Shown one piece after another: positions 1 through 12,743 of a DNA stretch of 64,000 nt. The DNA comes from Arachis hypogaea (lineage: Eukaryota > Streptophyta > Magnoliopsida > Fabales > Fabaceae). The position numbers and the translations under genes are program-made. Where the stretch lies: contig NC_092051.1 of the NCBI RefSeq assembly GCF_003086295.3, positions 12,392,810 to 12,456,809 of the forward strand, in the 5' to 3' direction. Position 1 is the first letter of the stretch, and each line of letters opens with the position of its first letter. The notes below the pieces were generated by a model. It was not told where the DNA came from, did not search any database, and saw only the letters and a list, made by a program, of their open reading frames with translations.

Positions 1-2892
1 TAAAACAATACTTTACCTAAGTCTAATAAGACTCCGGAGGTACTAGTCTAATTATTAAATGGATTGTTATTTTTAATTTAAGAGCAAAAGGATAGAATAA
101 ATACAAACATATGAAGATTATACTAATTAAAATAAATAATAGATTGATTTTATAAAAGTGGAATTTATAGAGAGGGCCCGGCAAATCTATGGAGAGCTGC
201 TGTAGTTAGCGTCGTTTAGCTAGAAACACTCATAAAACGCAACATACGTAGGACGATGCTGTGAAAGACACAACACTGGAACAGGGATAGGAAGGGAAAA
301 AAAAAAGAGAGAAAGAAAAGAAAGAGCAACTTTAAGTAGTTCCGTACGGTGGAGTGATGAAGTCAGAGAAATGGCTCAGAGGAGAGGACGTGGTTGCCTG
401 GTTGGTGTTTCTGTTACATTGAATCCGCAGGTGAGGGTGCACTGTATATGTACGGTGTTCCTGCAGCCATTCAGTATTCACAGCAGTCACTGTGTTCTAT
501 CATCTATGCGATCTTGCTGTAAAATATCTGTTATTCACTCATTTTTTTTTATATATCTAAAAATGAATATTAAATAGTTAATCAGTTTAATTTAAAAAGT
601 ATCGAAGAAGAAATTTCGTTAAAATTAAAGGGTTACATAAAACTAATGAGTGTGAATGAATAAAGTAGGAAGAATTGGACCGTAAATATTTATCTGTGCT
701 GCGGTCTCCAGCCTGTTACCCACTCTCCTAAAATTATTTGATTCTGAGTACTCAGCCCCTGCTAATTAATAACATGGTAGGGTAGGGTTCTACTGCAACT
801 TTCCTCTTATTTCCCCCTGTATGGTCGTTTCTTTTAGATACTATATATAGTTAATTAGTCCTTTATGAAAGACATGCATAATCTTCCACCAAAGTTTCCA
901 GAAATTTGATTCCTTGCCTACTACTACTACTACAGTACTAATTGTTAAGTATTTTTTGTACTTTTGTTAATTTCTTTTTCTCCAATCCGTAAGATTGGAC
1001 CATTGAATAGTATACTAACTTCTACCGTATTTACGATTCGCTCGAATTATTCAATTGGGTTCCCTTGAATTTTTGGTTTCAATATTCAATAGGCACACCG
1101 CACACTGTTCAAATTTGTGCAGCCTGTGTTAGATATGGTTCAGTTTGGTGGATCATTATAAGCTCGCGGTTTGTGATTACCTAATTGTGTTAGTATCAAT
1201 GTGTTTGGGTTGTTCCTATAATTTTCTATTTCGGTGGGCGTCATATCAAATTTTAGTTTAAACTTTTAACGACAATATGCAACAGAAAAGGCCCGCCGTT
1301 AAGACTGTTTGGAGAGATACGTACACAAAGTGATATCCAATAGGCCCATTTGGTTTTCAGGCCCCACCCGCCAAAAATAAGTTTCAATCTGAAAATTGAA
1401 AATCATGAGAAAAGTTTGGTTAATTATTATGAGGATTATATAAGGTATGATTAAGTGCATCCGATTTCGAAATTTGTGTATATAAGTATGATATGGGTGA
1501 GTTTGTAATGTCTAAAATTAAGAGTTCTCTAATAAAAAACATATAATTAAATTGTCTTAACAATATACCCAAAAAAACAAAATTTGTTTTATACTGAAAA
1601 ACTTACCTGTCTTCTCTAGTTCTCTTTCTTCTGTTCTCTTGTAGTTGTTGCTTAGTCATGAATTCATTCATTTTGTTTCTTTATGTAATCAATTTATTGT
1701 TTATCTTGTAACAGATTTTAATAATAGAAAATAACCATTGTTTGTCAATTTTATTCTTCGGATATTAGTCCTAGTTCTTATGTATGGATCACTTAGATAT
1801 ATTAATTTTTTTTTGTAATCCATATGTACTGAAACAAGAGAGATTATAAGACATGTTTACATGATGATTGAATGTAGTTTTATTAACAATCAACAAACCA
1901 GAGTTAAAACTTAAAAATCACATATATTCCAATTCCTGATAATTTGATTAGATAACTGCCCAACGATAAATAGCTTCGTGATAACGGCTCAACTAACTAA
2001 CTGTGGCTCTTTTTGAGAATCATATGATGGTTCCAAAAAAAAAAAAAAAAATACAAGACAGTTTTAAATAGCTCTTCGAACCAATAAAATTAGAGAATTA
2101 AAAATTTAAAAATTGTAGCTAAGATTTTAGATTTAGTCTAATTAGCATAGTGTGTGTGAATTGTGTAGTGTCTGTGAGTGAGAGTATATATCCAAAAAAA
2201 TAGTTTAGGAATTTAAACAAAATTTAATTGAAATTGAATTAAATATACTAAAATAATATATTTTTATATATAATATATTCTTTTCAAATGAATATAATAT
2301 TATGTTTATATTTTTAAAATAGTGCACCAATATAAGAATTGGGTATTTAAAATAATAAATAAATAAAAATAAAAGTAGCAAGTGATCCATTTTTTTATAT
2401 ATATTTATGTATGCAATCACATGGAATGGTATACATGAAAATATGATGTGTATGTCTTGACCTAAAAAAAAATGTGTATGTGGCTACCAAGACTTCTTTT
2501 TTAATTTTAAATTCAAAGAAAGGACCTAATAATCCAACAAAAGACAAACAGTACCTAAACTAGCACCACTTTCTCTCTAATTGACGGTGCATTTCAAGTT
2601 CCAACCCTGAGAGGTTTATCAAGTTGAACAGACATGTTCCGGTTCAATCCAGTTCTAAAAACTATATTAAAGATGAACAACATGACATCCGAATTTGAAA
2701 GGAATTACTTAGAATAGTGAGTATTGAAAGTTGGCGTGCTACATGCAGAAGTGCTTAATATCGGGGTAGGATAACATATACAATAGCGTTAGGGCTAATA
2801 TATTTTGTAATTTGTAATTATTAATTAATTATTGTTAATATTTTTAATAGTGTAAAATTATATCTAATAATAAAAAATTATATACTTTTTTT
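1..2892. other. A+T-rich intergenic DNA, no supported gene
   Basis: I see no convincing coding region here. A short plus-strand frame begins with ATG at 371 and reads about 20 codons to a good-looking splice donor (CAG followed by GTGAGG, near 430), so this could be the first exon of something. No continuation was found, and the purine-rich stretch just before it (about 295-330) could equally be an untranslated leader. The remainder is low-complexity A+T-rich sequence. Confidence 0.5.
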
Positions 2893-3372
2893 ACGGTTAA
2901 ATACGAATTAAATTTTAATGAAAATATTAGTTTCTAAAATTTTTTTAATATATATATATGTATTTTTTTCTCTAAAATTTTTAAAAATATTTTTAAATTT
3001 TAATTTATTTTAATTTTATTTTTAATATTTTTAATTTACATTAATTTTATCTTTACTTTTAAATTTTGTGGTCAAACTATAGTTAGCAATATTTTTTTCT
3101 AACTTTGTCTTCCAAAACCTATTCACTAATCGCTATTATGAATTTATCATTATCTCCAAAATATTTTTTCTTTCTCTTCCAAAATACTAATTAGTGATAG
3201 GTTGTAGAGAGTGAAGTTAGAAAAAAATATTGTTGATTGTAGTTTGAGCAAAAAATTTGAAGATAAGAAAAAAATTAATGCAAATAAAAATATTAAGAAT
3301 AAAATTAAAATAAATTAAAATTTATAAGTATTTTTAAAATTTTAACAGAGACAAAAATTTATATTTTACCAT
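2893..3372. repeat. Foldback (hairpin) MITE-like element
   Basis: The sequence from about 2961 to 3131 is matched by an imperfect inverted copy from about 3190 to 3353, giving arms of roughly 160 bp around a loop of about 60 bp. Recognisable paired blocks include GCAATATTTTTTTCTAAC (left) against GTTAGAAAAAAATATTG (right), and CCTATTCACTAAT against ATTAGTGATAGG. The outer limits are approximate. There is no coding capacity. This is the structure of a non-autonomous foldback DNA element; a transcript through it would form a long hairpin. Confidence 0.7.
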
Positions 3373-3767
3373 ATATATATATATATAAAACCATAATTTA
3401 ATAAGTTTCGTGGCCAAAAATTTGGTGCCTCTAAGGAGGGTCACCAATAACTTTCTATAAAATATATCTGAATTTTATATATTTTTCTTTTCGAAGGCTT
3501 TCTTCAAAAAAAAAAAAAAAATCCTTTATTTTTGTTCGTGCAACTTTCTGGAATCACAAATTTCCTTTTGAAATTGTTCATCTATAAAATTATAATAGCC
3601 TTACAAGCTAAATAGTACTATTTTAGCATTAGAAGAGTTGATATGCTTTTTTCACAATAATGTTGTTGTTCGTGAAATATATTTTTATCGGCAAGTACAA
3701 GATAAATCCGAATTTATTTGATAACATTTTATTCCCAATCTTATATATTAGTCCGAAATTATATTTT

Positions 3768-6700
3768 TTTTTTAAAGTAAAAGCTCAATACAATAGAATG
3801 GAGCATACAGAGCTAAATAAACACCATAATCCTACTTAAATAAATAAAATAAACACAACAGACAATTAAAAGTCCCCATGTCATCTTCGGCATTGCCATC
3901 AACAATAAGGGGGATCAACACATGTCCACTCGTTAACGCTAGTCACAGTCATGCTGATGACCTCATCAACACCTTTGCTTTTATTCTGGAAGATCCTTAT
4001 GTTCCTTTCCAACCAAATGTTCCAAATGATGGCACAAAAGCACCTTAGCCACTTCTTTCGATCCTCTGGACTTCTCGGTTCCTCTGACCAACTTAAAAAA
4101 ATGCTCTTTTATCGACCCCGGATAAGACCATTGACGGCGAAACCCTGCTATCCAAGCACTCCACACCTGCCAAGCAAAAGCACAGCCTAGAAACAGGTGA
4201 TGTACAGATTCCAACTCGTTATTACAGAAAACACAGACACTATCTTCTGGATGGATAATTCCAAACCGGCTTAGCCTCTCCTTTGTATTCACCCTGCCGA
4301 TCACAACAAACCAAACAAATAGCTCTACTCTTTGTGGAACCAAACCTTTCTAAATGGTCTTCGTGAAGCTATAACTGGTCACCTCCTCTGGCAGCATTTC
4401 TTCCTGTAACACCTGCACAAATGAGTTAGTTGAAAAGATATCTTGCCTATCATATTTCCATACCACTCTATCTTCTCGGTTTTGTACTAATTTCACAGGT
4501 CTCAACGCCTCATGTAATCGACCCAGGAGTTCCAACTCCCATTGGAAAAGCTCTTGCCTCCATTGGAAGTTCCAAATCCACTCTAACCCATCCCAAAACC
4601 CGCAATCCCCAATAACAGATCCACATTGGTTTGAAACAGAGAAAAGTCTCGGGAACTGATCCTTCAGAGATCCACACAGTAACCATACATCCTCCCAAAA
4701 CCGTGTCCGTCGCCCATCACCAATCTCCATAGATAAACCTGTAACCATCTTATCCCTTATACGTTGATTCGTGATTGGTAGCTGACAAATATCCTTCCAT
4801 GGGCCACCTCTAATAGGTAGCACTTGAGTTGACAGGAGCTCATTGGGGTTCAAACCATTACACGAGCATACGACCTTCTTCTACAAAGGGCACTCTTCCT
4901 TTGCAAACCGCCACCACCACTTAAACAATAGTGCTGTGTTACAGAGCATAGCATCTCCAACTCCCAACCCGCCTAATTTCTTAGGAGCCTGCACCACTTC
5001 CCATTTTACTAATGCTATACCATTTCTACCATCCTCTTTACTCCACAGAAATCTCCTTTGCAAGGATATCAGTTTCTCAGCAACAGCCTTCGGCATCTTG
5101 AACAAGCTCAAATAATATACTGGAAGACTATTTAAGACTGATTTAATGAGCACCAACTTCCCAGCTTTGGTTAGCACCTTAGCTTTCTACAGACTGAGTT
5201 TCTCTTCCACTTTGTCTATGATAGGCTTCCAGGTCTTCACCAACCTCGGATTTGCTCCTAGAGAGATTCCAAGGTATTTGACCGAAAGGGTGTCCCCCTT
5301 ACAACCCAGTAAGTTGCACATACACTGGACCCACTGCTCATCACAATTAATTAGAATCAATCTGGACTTGTCAAAATTAATCCTGAGTCCTGACATCAGC
5401 TCAAAACATCGCAGAAGTCGCTTGTAATTCTTAATAGTCTCCTCTACAGGTGGGCATAATAGAATAGTATCATCAGCAAACTGCAGGTGGGACAATTCTA
5501 TACTATCTCTTCCAACCAACAACGGTGATATACGTCCGTTCCTGATTGCCTCTCCAATCATTCGATGTAGCACATCGACAACCAGGACAAATAAAAAGAG
5601 AAAAAGTGGATCGCCTTGTCTCAAACCTCTTTCCATTTTGAATGGCTTAGATGACGAGCAATTTATCAGAATCGACATTGATGCAGTTGTCACACACTCC
5701 ATAACCCACGCTCTCCATCTATGCCCAAAATCCATCTTTTGTAATACAGTTTCCACAAAACTCCATTTGACTCTATCGTATGCTTTCTGGAAATCTAACT
5801 TTATTATTGCTGCCTCCTTTTCTTCAATTTAAGCTAGTTTACTGTTTCATACGCAATAAGTGCCCCATCATGTATTTTCCTTCCCTTGACAAATGCACTC
5901 TGGGTCTCCCCTACTAACCCCGGCATCACTGCCCTCATCCTCCTAACTAGCACCTTCGAGATAACCTTGTAGACGCACCCCACCATACTAATAGGTCGTA
6001 AATCTTTGATCTCCTTCGCACAAACGAACTTGGGCGCTAGCGCCACCCAAGTGATGTTGGTATCTGTTGGTAATCTGCATGTCTGAAAGAAACCCAACAC
6101 TGATGCCGTGAATTCAGACCCAATCTCACCCCAGTACCGCTTAATGAAATTCATGTTGTACCCATCACAACCCAGCGCTTTAGATGACTCGCAGTCCCAC
6201 ACCGCCTCTCTGATCTCGTCTGCCGACGACATCTCTTCTAAATTCATAGCATCTTCCTCATCTATCTTGCCTACCAAACCATCTCTGAATCCTATCATAG
6301 GAGAAGCTTCTTGATGATACAAATCCTTGTAGAAGTCTCTGATAGCTATCTTGGTTCTTGCTTGATTCCTGACCTGTCTGCCGTTTATTACCAGGACATC
6401 AATCCTATTATTCTGCCTTCTTGCTGAACTTATGTTGTAAAAATACCTTGTATTTTTGTCCATATCCTTCGCATGTCGTGACCGAGAGATCTGTTTCCAA
6501 TGTACTTCCTTCCTCACATACCATCTCTTACAACAAGTAACCAACGCCTTTCTTCTAGCCTCCATCATTTCCTCATATACTCCATTGCTTACCAGATCAT
6601 CAATCTTCTTGATTTCTTCCTCCAATCTTGTAATTCTGTTATCCATCTCACTAAAATTGGCCTTACGCCATCTTCCTAATGGAATTGTCAGCGCCTTCAG

Positions 6701-6792
6701 TTTATCTGTGAACTGTAAGTCCCCCAACCCTCTCCACTCCTCCTTAACCATACCAAGAAACTCTTCATGTGTAAACCACGAATCAAGGCTCT
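3768..6792 (-). mobile_element. LINE-A: 5'-truncated non-LTR retrotransposon
   Basis: The element is bounded by a perfect 13-bp target-site duplication, GAAATTATATTTT, at 3755-3767 and 6793-6805. Read on the minus strand it ends in an A-run (the T-run on the plus strand just after 3763), as expected for target-primed reverse transcription. It begins downstream of where the endonuclease would be, so it lacks ORF1 and the endonuclease: a typical 5'-truncated L1-type insertion. Its last ~250 bp resemble the end of LINE-C at 29098, so both belong to one family. Confidence 0.9.
3981..6751 (-). pseudogene. LINE-A ORF2 remnant: reverse transcriptase plus zf-RVT
   Basis: This is the reverse-transcriptase part of a plant LINE ORF2. 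In order on the minus strand it has the linker after the endonuclease (6751 to about 6300), fingers/palm with SSKALGCDGYNMNFIKRYW and LRPISMVGCVYKVISKVLV (about 6230-5930), the catalytic HLQFADDTILL block (about 5510-5478), the thumb region, and a zf-RVT zinc-binding domain with CVFCNNELESVHHLFLGC (about 4260-4200). It is broken by a stop plus a frame change at 5826-5836, and by in-frame stops near 5187, 4881 and 4350. Every one of these stops is TAG where the family usually has tryptophan. It is not functional. Confidence 0.9.
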
Positions 6793-6916
6793 GAAATTAT
6801 ATTTTGTTTAAAAACGATATTAAAAAAATCATATATAACCGGTTAAAGATATAACATATCACTTTTTCTTTTTATCAACTTAAATTTTTAGAGAAGTAAT
6901 TTTATGACATAATATT

Positions 6917-7217
6917 TATTCATACCTTGATTCAAAATACAAAAGTTAGGCTCATTAAGGATGAAAGACCCATCTAAGAGAGTGGCTTCTACCGCATACC
7001 TGACCTCTTTAAAGAGGTCGGACACGATGAAAAGGGACAACTTATACTTATCTAAGTAAGTAACTACTTTTCTGAATTACTCCAACTATCTCTATATTGT
7101 CATACGAGGAACTCGGACATGCGGCACCTCAGCACCATCAAATCAGACGCTACCATAAAAAGGGATCTGGACCTCACGTTCAGGCCCAAATCAACGTTTC
7201 AGGTAATCCTCAGAACA
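6917..7217 (+). repeat. 5' LTR of the Tat-like element, internally deleted
   Basis: It aligns with 17953-18462. Shared blocks include TTCATACC at the start, ACCTCTTTAAAGAGGT (a palindrome near 7007), TATACTTATCTAAGTAAGTAACT, and GGGATCTGGACCTCACG near the end. About 200 bp present in the 3' copy are missing here, at about 7097-7105. The first dinucleotide is TA instead of TG (the 3' copy keeps TG). Confidence 0.8.
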
Positions 7218-7218
7218 T

Positions 7219-7236
7219 TGGCACCGTTGCCGGGGA
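7219..7236 (+). other. Primer-binding site, tRNA-Asp type
   Basis: TGGCACCGTTGCCGGGGA directly follows the 5' LTR and matches the complement of the plant tRNA-Asp 3' end (TGGCGCCGTTGCCGGGGA) with one mismatch. tRNA-Asp priming is common in Tat and Athila elements. Confidence 0.8.
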
Positions 7237-7431
7237 CCTGGAATTCACCTTTTGATCATGGCAGACCACCAGTATGAAGACAGCAACATGGCGTTTGAAT
7301 CTGAAGCTGAGCCCCAACCAGAGGGCAACGTTATTATAATACTACCCTCACCACACCAGACACATGGTCCTCATGGGAAAGGGCCATCAGCAAACCCCCA
7401 ACCAAGGCAAATTCATTTGGATGTCCGTCAC

Positions 7432-8931
7432 TGATGCGTAAGCATCTTCTCTATCTTTTTCTAGTGAATTTGCAATCAAATTGTTGAGTTTAATCAAGAT
7501 TTAATTACCTTTAGCCAATATGAATGCTACTTTGAGTTGTTTGCAATTTCTATTTATTTCAGGTAGCATTTGAATAGATTTGACGGAGTTTTGTAGCAGA
7601 AAAGGAAGAAAGCGAATGATGCTATCAACCCCGACCTCCTTGCACTCAAATAGAAATAACTTGTGCTATAGAGGTCCAATTGACGTGATTTTAGTGGCAT
7701 TAGAAAGCTAACTTTTAGATCTTTCTAACGATATATAATAGTATACCCTTCTTTTCCATTTCATATGTACAATCCCACGTTGAACTTGAGGAACTCCAAG
7801 TTCAGCGTGGGATCAAAAGCACAAAGGAGGAATCACACATCACTCCACGCTGAACTTGGGATAATCCAAGTTCAGCGTGGACTTAAAGGGAAACAAGCAA
7901 AATGCTGCTGCCTCCTCCATGTTGAACTTGGGAATTTCCAAGTTCAGCGTGGATCCGAATGCCCCAAGTGGTCCCCAAGCACTCAGAACGCTGCGCATGA
8001 AGCTAAATTAATTTTGATTGAATTTGTATTTTATTTTAAAATAGGAAAATATATTATTTTATTTTAGGAAATATATTTTTTACATTAATTAGGATTAGAT
8101 ATAAAAGGGAAAAGAATAAGCCCTTCGGGGTCATATCTTCTCTTCTCTCGAACTTCATTCCACAATTTACAGTTTTTTAGGATCCTAGTTTTCTCTCTGA
8201 ACCATGAGCAACTAAACCTCTACTGTTAAGGTTAGGAGCTCTATCTATTGTATGGATTGATACTATTATTTTTCTATTTTAATTTATGTACTGATTTATA
8301 ATTCAAGAATTATTTTCGTTCTTTATTTTATGAATCTGGGTGGAACGGAAGTATGACCTTGGTTCTAATTGAGTTCTTGTATAACTTGGAAAAGCTCTTT
8401 ACTTGAACAACAGCTTGAAAACATATTCTCCTAAATTTCTAATTATTTGGACTTAACGGGATACGTGATATATAATCCTCTTACATTTGGATAATTAGGA
8501 TTTCTGTATCATGTAAACTAGAATTGAACTTAAGTGACCAAGGAATTGGCAGTTGATGAATTTTAGAGGAGACTAAAAAGGTCTAAGGAATTAGGGTTTA
8601 GTCACATGTAGTTTGCCATGAATTAAATCTTGCATGATTAAAATAGTTAGTAAGAAAAGTCAATCCAAAAAATAGATAACTCTGAAGCCTTAGCTATTTC
8701 TCCATATATTATTTACAACTTATTTACTGCTTGCTTTATGATATTCTGAATTTACTGTTAATTCTTTTGAATCTTCAAACACTCTTTTATATTTGTCTAA
8801 CTAAGTAAATCACTTAACCATTGTTGCTGAATCGATCAATCCTCGTGGGATCGATCCTCACTCACCTGAGGTATTACTTGGTACGACCCGGTGTACTTGT
8901 CGGTTAGTTTGTGGTTGTAAATTCCGCACCA
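7432..8931. mobile_element. Nested solo LTR, about 1.5 kb
   Basis: This block interrupts gag. It begins TGATGCG and ends CGCACCA, an imperfect 7-bp inverted repeat as at LTR termini, and holds no gene. A TATA-like A+T-rich promoter region is followed by a presumed transcribed part, and the last 110 bp (from GATCGATCCTCACTCACC) look like the end of a legume Ty3/gypsy LTR. The flanks GTCAC and AGTTG do not form a clear target duplication, so the exact ends are uncertain; a second TTGTAAATTCC lies just after 8931. It also holds three tandem hairpins, listed separately. Confidence 0.6.
7774..7952. repeat. Three tandem hairpins inside the nested LTR
   Basis: Three near-palindromes occur at 7774-7811, 7845-7880 and 7917-7952. 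Each has the form CCACGyTGAACTTG, a 6-8 base loop, and CAAGTTCAGCGTGG, so arms are about 14 bp. They repeat at 71-72 bp spacing, with unrelated sequence between. Most base differences lie in the left arm. Confidence 0.85.
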
Positions 8932-10270
8932 AGTTGTAAATTCCACACAAACGGCCGAGATATTGGGCCTATTTTGCGGCCAGCGAGAACGGTTAGAATA
9001 GCTGGAGTATGAGGTCGAGCGATAACATGAAGCGGAACGAGAGCTGTGTAGAGAGGTAAGATGACGAAGGGAGTTAGAAGAAAAGCTCCTAAAGTTAGAA
9101 GCCGACCTTTGCAATCAAAGTAACCGAGTAGATCGGGAAGACAACCCCCTAAGTGGAGAAAACCCGTTCATGGAAGAGATCATGCGAGCCAAAGTTTTCA
9201 AAAACCTCAAAACATCTGACGTGAATCTCTATGACGGGACGACCGACTCAAGGCACCATCTCAGCAACTTCAAAAGCAGGATGTACCTAGCCGACGCCTC
9301 TTACGCTACCCAATTCAAAGCCTTCCTAATAACCCTGACCAAAGCGGCAATGAAGTGGTTTGACAACTTGCCCCCTCCCCCAGGTCGGTAATTAGCTTTG
9401 ACGACCTGGCAAGAAAGTTTCTAACCAGATTCTCCATCCAGAAGGATAAAACAAAGCATGCCCCGAGCCTGCTGGGAATCAAGCAAGTGGTCGGGAAAAA
9501 CCTCCAAGACTAAATGGAAAGGTTCAACAAGGTATGCTTGGAGATTCAGAATCTCCCTACTAAAGCCGTGATCATGGGATTGGTCCATGGCCTTAGAGAA
9601 GGACCATTCTCCCAGTCAATATCTAAGCGGCATCCATCTTCTTTGAATGAAGTCCAAGAAAGGGCAGAGAAGTATATTAACATGGAAGAGAATTTCCGAC
9701 TAAAGAAACCTTTTCCCCAGCCTGTCATATCCATCTCGGAAAAAAGAAAAAGAACCTAGAAAGAAGGAAGACCAAAACTCATAAAAGCCTCGAAAGTGCC
9801 ACAACTACACCCCTCTAAGAGTTTTTCTAGTGGATGTTTACAGGGAGATATGTCACACGAAGAAGCTCACACCTTCTCGCCCAATTAAACATAAGACGGC
9901 AGGAAGTCGGACTGAATACTGTGAGTACCATAATCTCTATGGACATTCCACCAATGAATGCTATGACTTGAAGAATGTCATAAAAAAGTTGGCCAGAGAA
10001 GACCTGCTAGACAGATACTTGGCAAACAAGTCGGAGGACCCGAGGAAGAGAAGGAGGGAGGAAGAGGAGGAACGTCCAGAACGTCCACCTCAGACCCTAA
10101 AGCGACACAGACATATGATCAATGGGAGATTCACTGGAGGAGCAATGCGAAAATCATCACAAAAAAGGCACCTCAAAGAGGTATACCAAGTCACAGAGAA
10201 GATCAGGTTATCCAACTTGCCTACCATATCGTTCACTAAAGAAGACGTTGAAGGGATAATACTTGGGCAT

Positions 10271-12680
10271 GATGATCCCGTAGTGATAACGATGATTCTC
10301 GTGAACGCTAACCTCCCTAAAACCTTGGTAGACCAGGACAGCTCGGCAAACATTCTATTCAAACCCGCTTTCGACAAGTTCGGGTTGGAAGAAAAAGGTT
10401 TAAAGGCCTACCCAGACAACCTATTCGGACTAGGGGATGCACCAATCTGATCGCTGGGGTACATCTTCTTATACACCACTTTTGGAAAGGGTGCAAGGTT
10501 AAAGATGCTAAGTATTGATTACATAGTGGTTGATGTAAATTCGGCGTACAATGCCTTAACAGGACGGATGATCTTGAACCGACTTGCAGCTGTCGTCTCA
10601 ACACCTCACCTCTGTATGAAGTTCTCTATAGTGGAAGGGATTTCCACTATTAAGGGAGATCAAAAGCTATCACAAAAATGCTACAATGAAAACCTTAATT
10701 TAAAAAGGTAGTTTTGGGAGCAAAGAGGTCAATACGATTGAACTGGCTGGAGTCCGAACTCGAGAAGAACTACGCCTCCAACCTGGGGGTAAGGTAGAGA
10801 AAATACAAATTAGATACCACCTTAACAAGACAACAAGTATAAGGGCTAACTCGGAGGAAAACCTAAAAGAGAAGCTCATTGATCTACTCATGAAAAATTT
10901 CGACCTTTTCGCTTGGAAAGCTTTCGACATGCCTAGCATAGCTCCTGACCTGATGTCCCATAAACTCGTAATGTATCTGGACTCCCAACCTATTCAGCAA
11001 AGCCGTCGGAAACTCGGACCAGAAAGAGCATAGGTCATGGAGGAGCAAGTCCAAGCCTTGCTGGAAGCAGGGGTCATAAAGGAGGTCAAATACCCATTGT
11101 GTCTAGCTAACGTCGTTTTAATGAAAAAACAAAACGAAAAATGGAGAATGTGTGTTGATTACACTGACCTCAATAAAGCTTGCTCCAAGGATCCTTATCC
11201 TCTTTCCATCATTGATGCTCTGGTCAACTCAGCCTCAGGCTACCAGTATCTGTCTTTCATGGAAGCCTACTCGGGATACAACCGATTCTCGATGTAAAAG
11301 CTAGATCAAGAAAAGACGCCGTTCATAACTATCAAGGCAAACTATTATTACATAGTAATGTCCTTTGGGTTAAAGAACACGGGGACTACTTACCAACGCC
11401 TAATGAACAAAGTTTTTTCTTTTCACTTAGGAAAACTCATGGAGGTGTATGTAGATGACATGCTCGCAAAATAAAAGAAAACACGACCTTGTTGTCCGAT
11501 CTCTCCTAGGTGTTCTCTATAATAAGGAAGCATGAAATGAGGCTAAACCCCTCAAAATGCACCTTCACGGTATAAGCTGGAAAGTTTTTGGGTTCATGTT
11601 AACCCAAAGAGGCATAGAAGCAAATCCAGACAAGTGTCAGACTATACTGAACATGAAAAGTCCGACTTGTGTTAAAGAGGTTCAGCAATTAAATGGTAGG
11701 TTGGCAGCTTTATCCATATTCCTAGCTGGATCACTCTGAAATCACTTCCCTTATATTAAGTCATAAAGAAAGGGAAGCAATTCGAGTGGACCCCAAAATG
11801 TGAGCATGTCTTTTAGGACTTCAAAGTATTTTTGGGACAGCCCCCATACTTACCCAACCTATCAAAGGGAAAGAGCTCATGCTATACTTGGCAGTAGAAA
11901 GTCGAGCCATAGCTTTAGCCCTAATCCGAGAAGATAAAAAGGGACAGCAACTTATCTATTTCGTCAACAAAGCCCTACAAGGTCAGAGTTGAATTATCAA
12001 AAGATAGAAATATTTGCTTAAGCCCTTATCCTCACATCTCGGAGACTCCGACCTTACTTCCAAGCTCATACCATCAAAGTACGCACTAACCAGTCAATGA
12101 AACACATTTTACAAAAGACGGACTTGGCAGGAAGGATGTTGCAATGGGCTATGGAGCTGTCCGAATTTGATCTAAGGTACGAAGCTCGACAGCAATTAAG
12201 TCACAATACCTGGCTGATTTAGTCGCCGAGTACACCGAAAGCCCAGGAGATCTAGCTACATGGAGCCTATACGTAGATGGGTCGTCATACACAGTTGGGA
12301 ATGGGTCAGGCGTCATTTTAGAAAGCGACCAAGGAATTCGGATAGAACTCTCCCTAAGGTTCGAGTTCTCTGCTTCCAACAATCAAGCAAAATATGAGGC
12401 ATTACTCGTTGGCTTGAAGCTGGCTAAAGAAATGGGGGCTGAAAAGTTGGTAGTGCTCAGTGATTCGCAAGTAATAACTTCACAAATCAATGGCACCTAT
12501 CAAGCCAAAGACCACACTATGAAGAAGTACTTGGATGAAGCCCGGGAACAACTGGCACACTTTCCCAAAGGAGAGGTCTGACATATTGCCCGGGAGTCCA
12601 ATGCCTGAGCTGATGCCCTCTCCAAGCTAGCCAGCACCAAGTCAGGGGACAATAACAGAAGTCTTATTCAAGAGATTTTG
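10271..12680 (+). pseudogene. pol of the Tat-like element: protease, RT, dual RNase H
   Basis: The protease region has LVDQDSSANILF (about 10325-10360), a degraded form of the D-[TS]-[GS] active site. Reverse transcriptase is recognised in 11037-11297 (QALLEAGVIKEVKYP, KWRMCVDYTDLNKACSKDPYP) and by the catalytic YVDDM at about 11448-11462. A Ty3-type RNase H follows at about 11870-12190, heavily frameshifted. A second RNase H lies at about 12260-12640, with WSLYVDGSS, KYEALLVGLKLA, VLSDSQVI and ADALSKLAS carrying the acidic residues of the fold. Several stops (for example near 11297, 11739, 12580 and 12606) show it is dead. Confidence 0.8.
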
Positions 12681-12743
12681 CAAGCACTGTCCATATCAAA
12701 AAAGGAGGACGATTTGGAAGCGATGACAATATCCAACCAAAAT

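Larger units (their letters stand above)
7258..10270 (+). pseudogene. gag of the Tat-like element, interrupted
   Basis: The reading frame starts with ATG at 7258, about 20 bp after the primer-binding site, and is cut at 7432 by a nested LTR. Gag resumes after 8931. The segment 9170-9391 has the typical retrotransposon gag core (LYDGTTDSRHHLSNFKSRMY and AMKWFDNLPPPP), 9514-9759 continues it, and 9880-10030 has a zinc-knuckle-like part (CEYHNLYGHSTNEC). Stops occur near 8997, 9030 and 9391, with TAA at 9511 replacing a codon between two halves of the core. It can no longer make a full Gag. Confidence 0.75.

Noticed and set aside
371..577. Short plus-strand frame MAQRRGRGCLVG...
   Set aside because: No homologue recognised. 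The part after 430 reads through what looks like a splice donor into low-complexity sequence. At best a first exon, so not called.
2205..2420. Minus-strand frame rich in Ile, Tyr and Phe
   Set aside because: It comes from A+T-rich low-complexity DNA and has no start context or domain.
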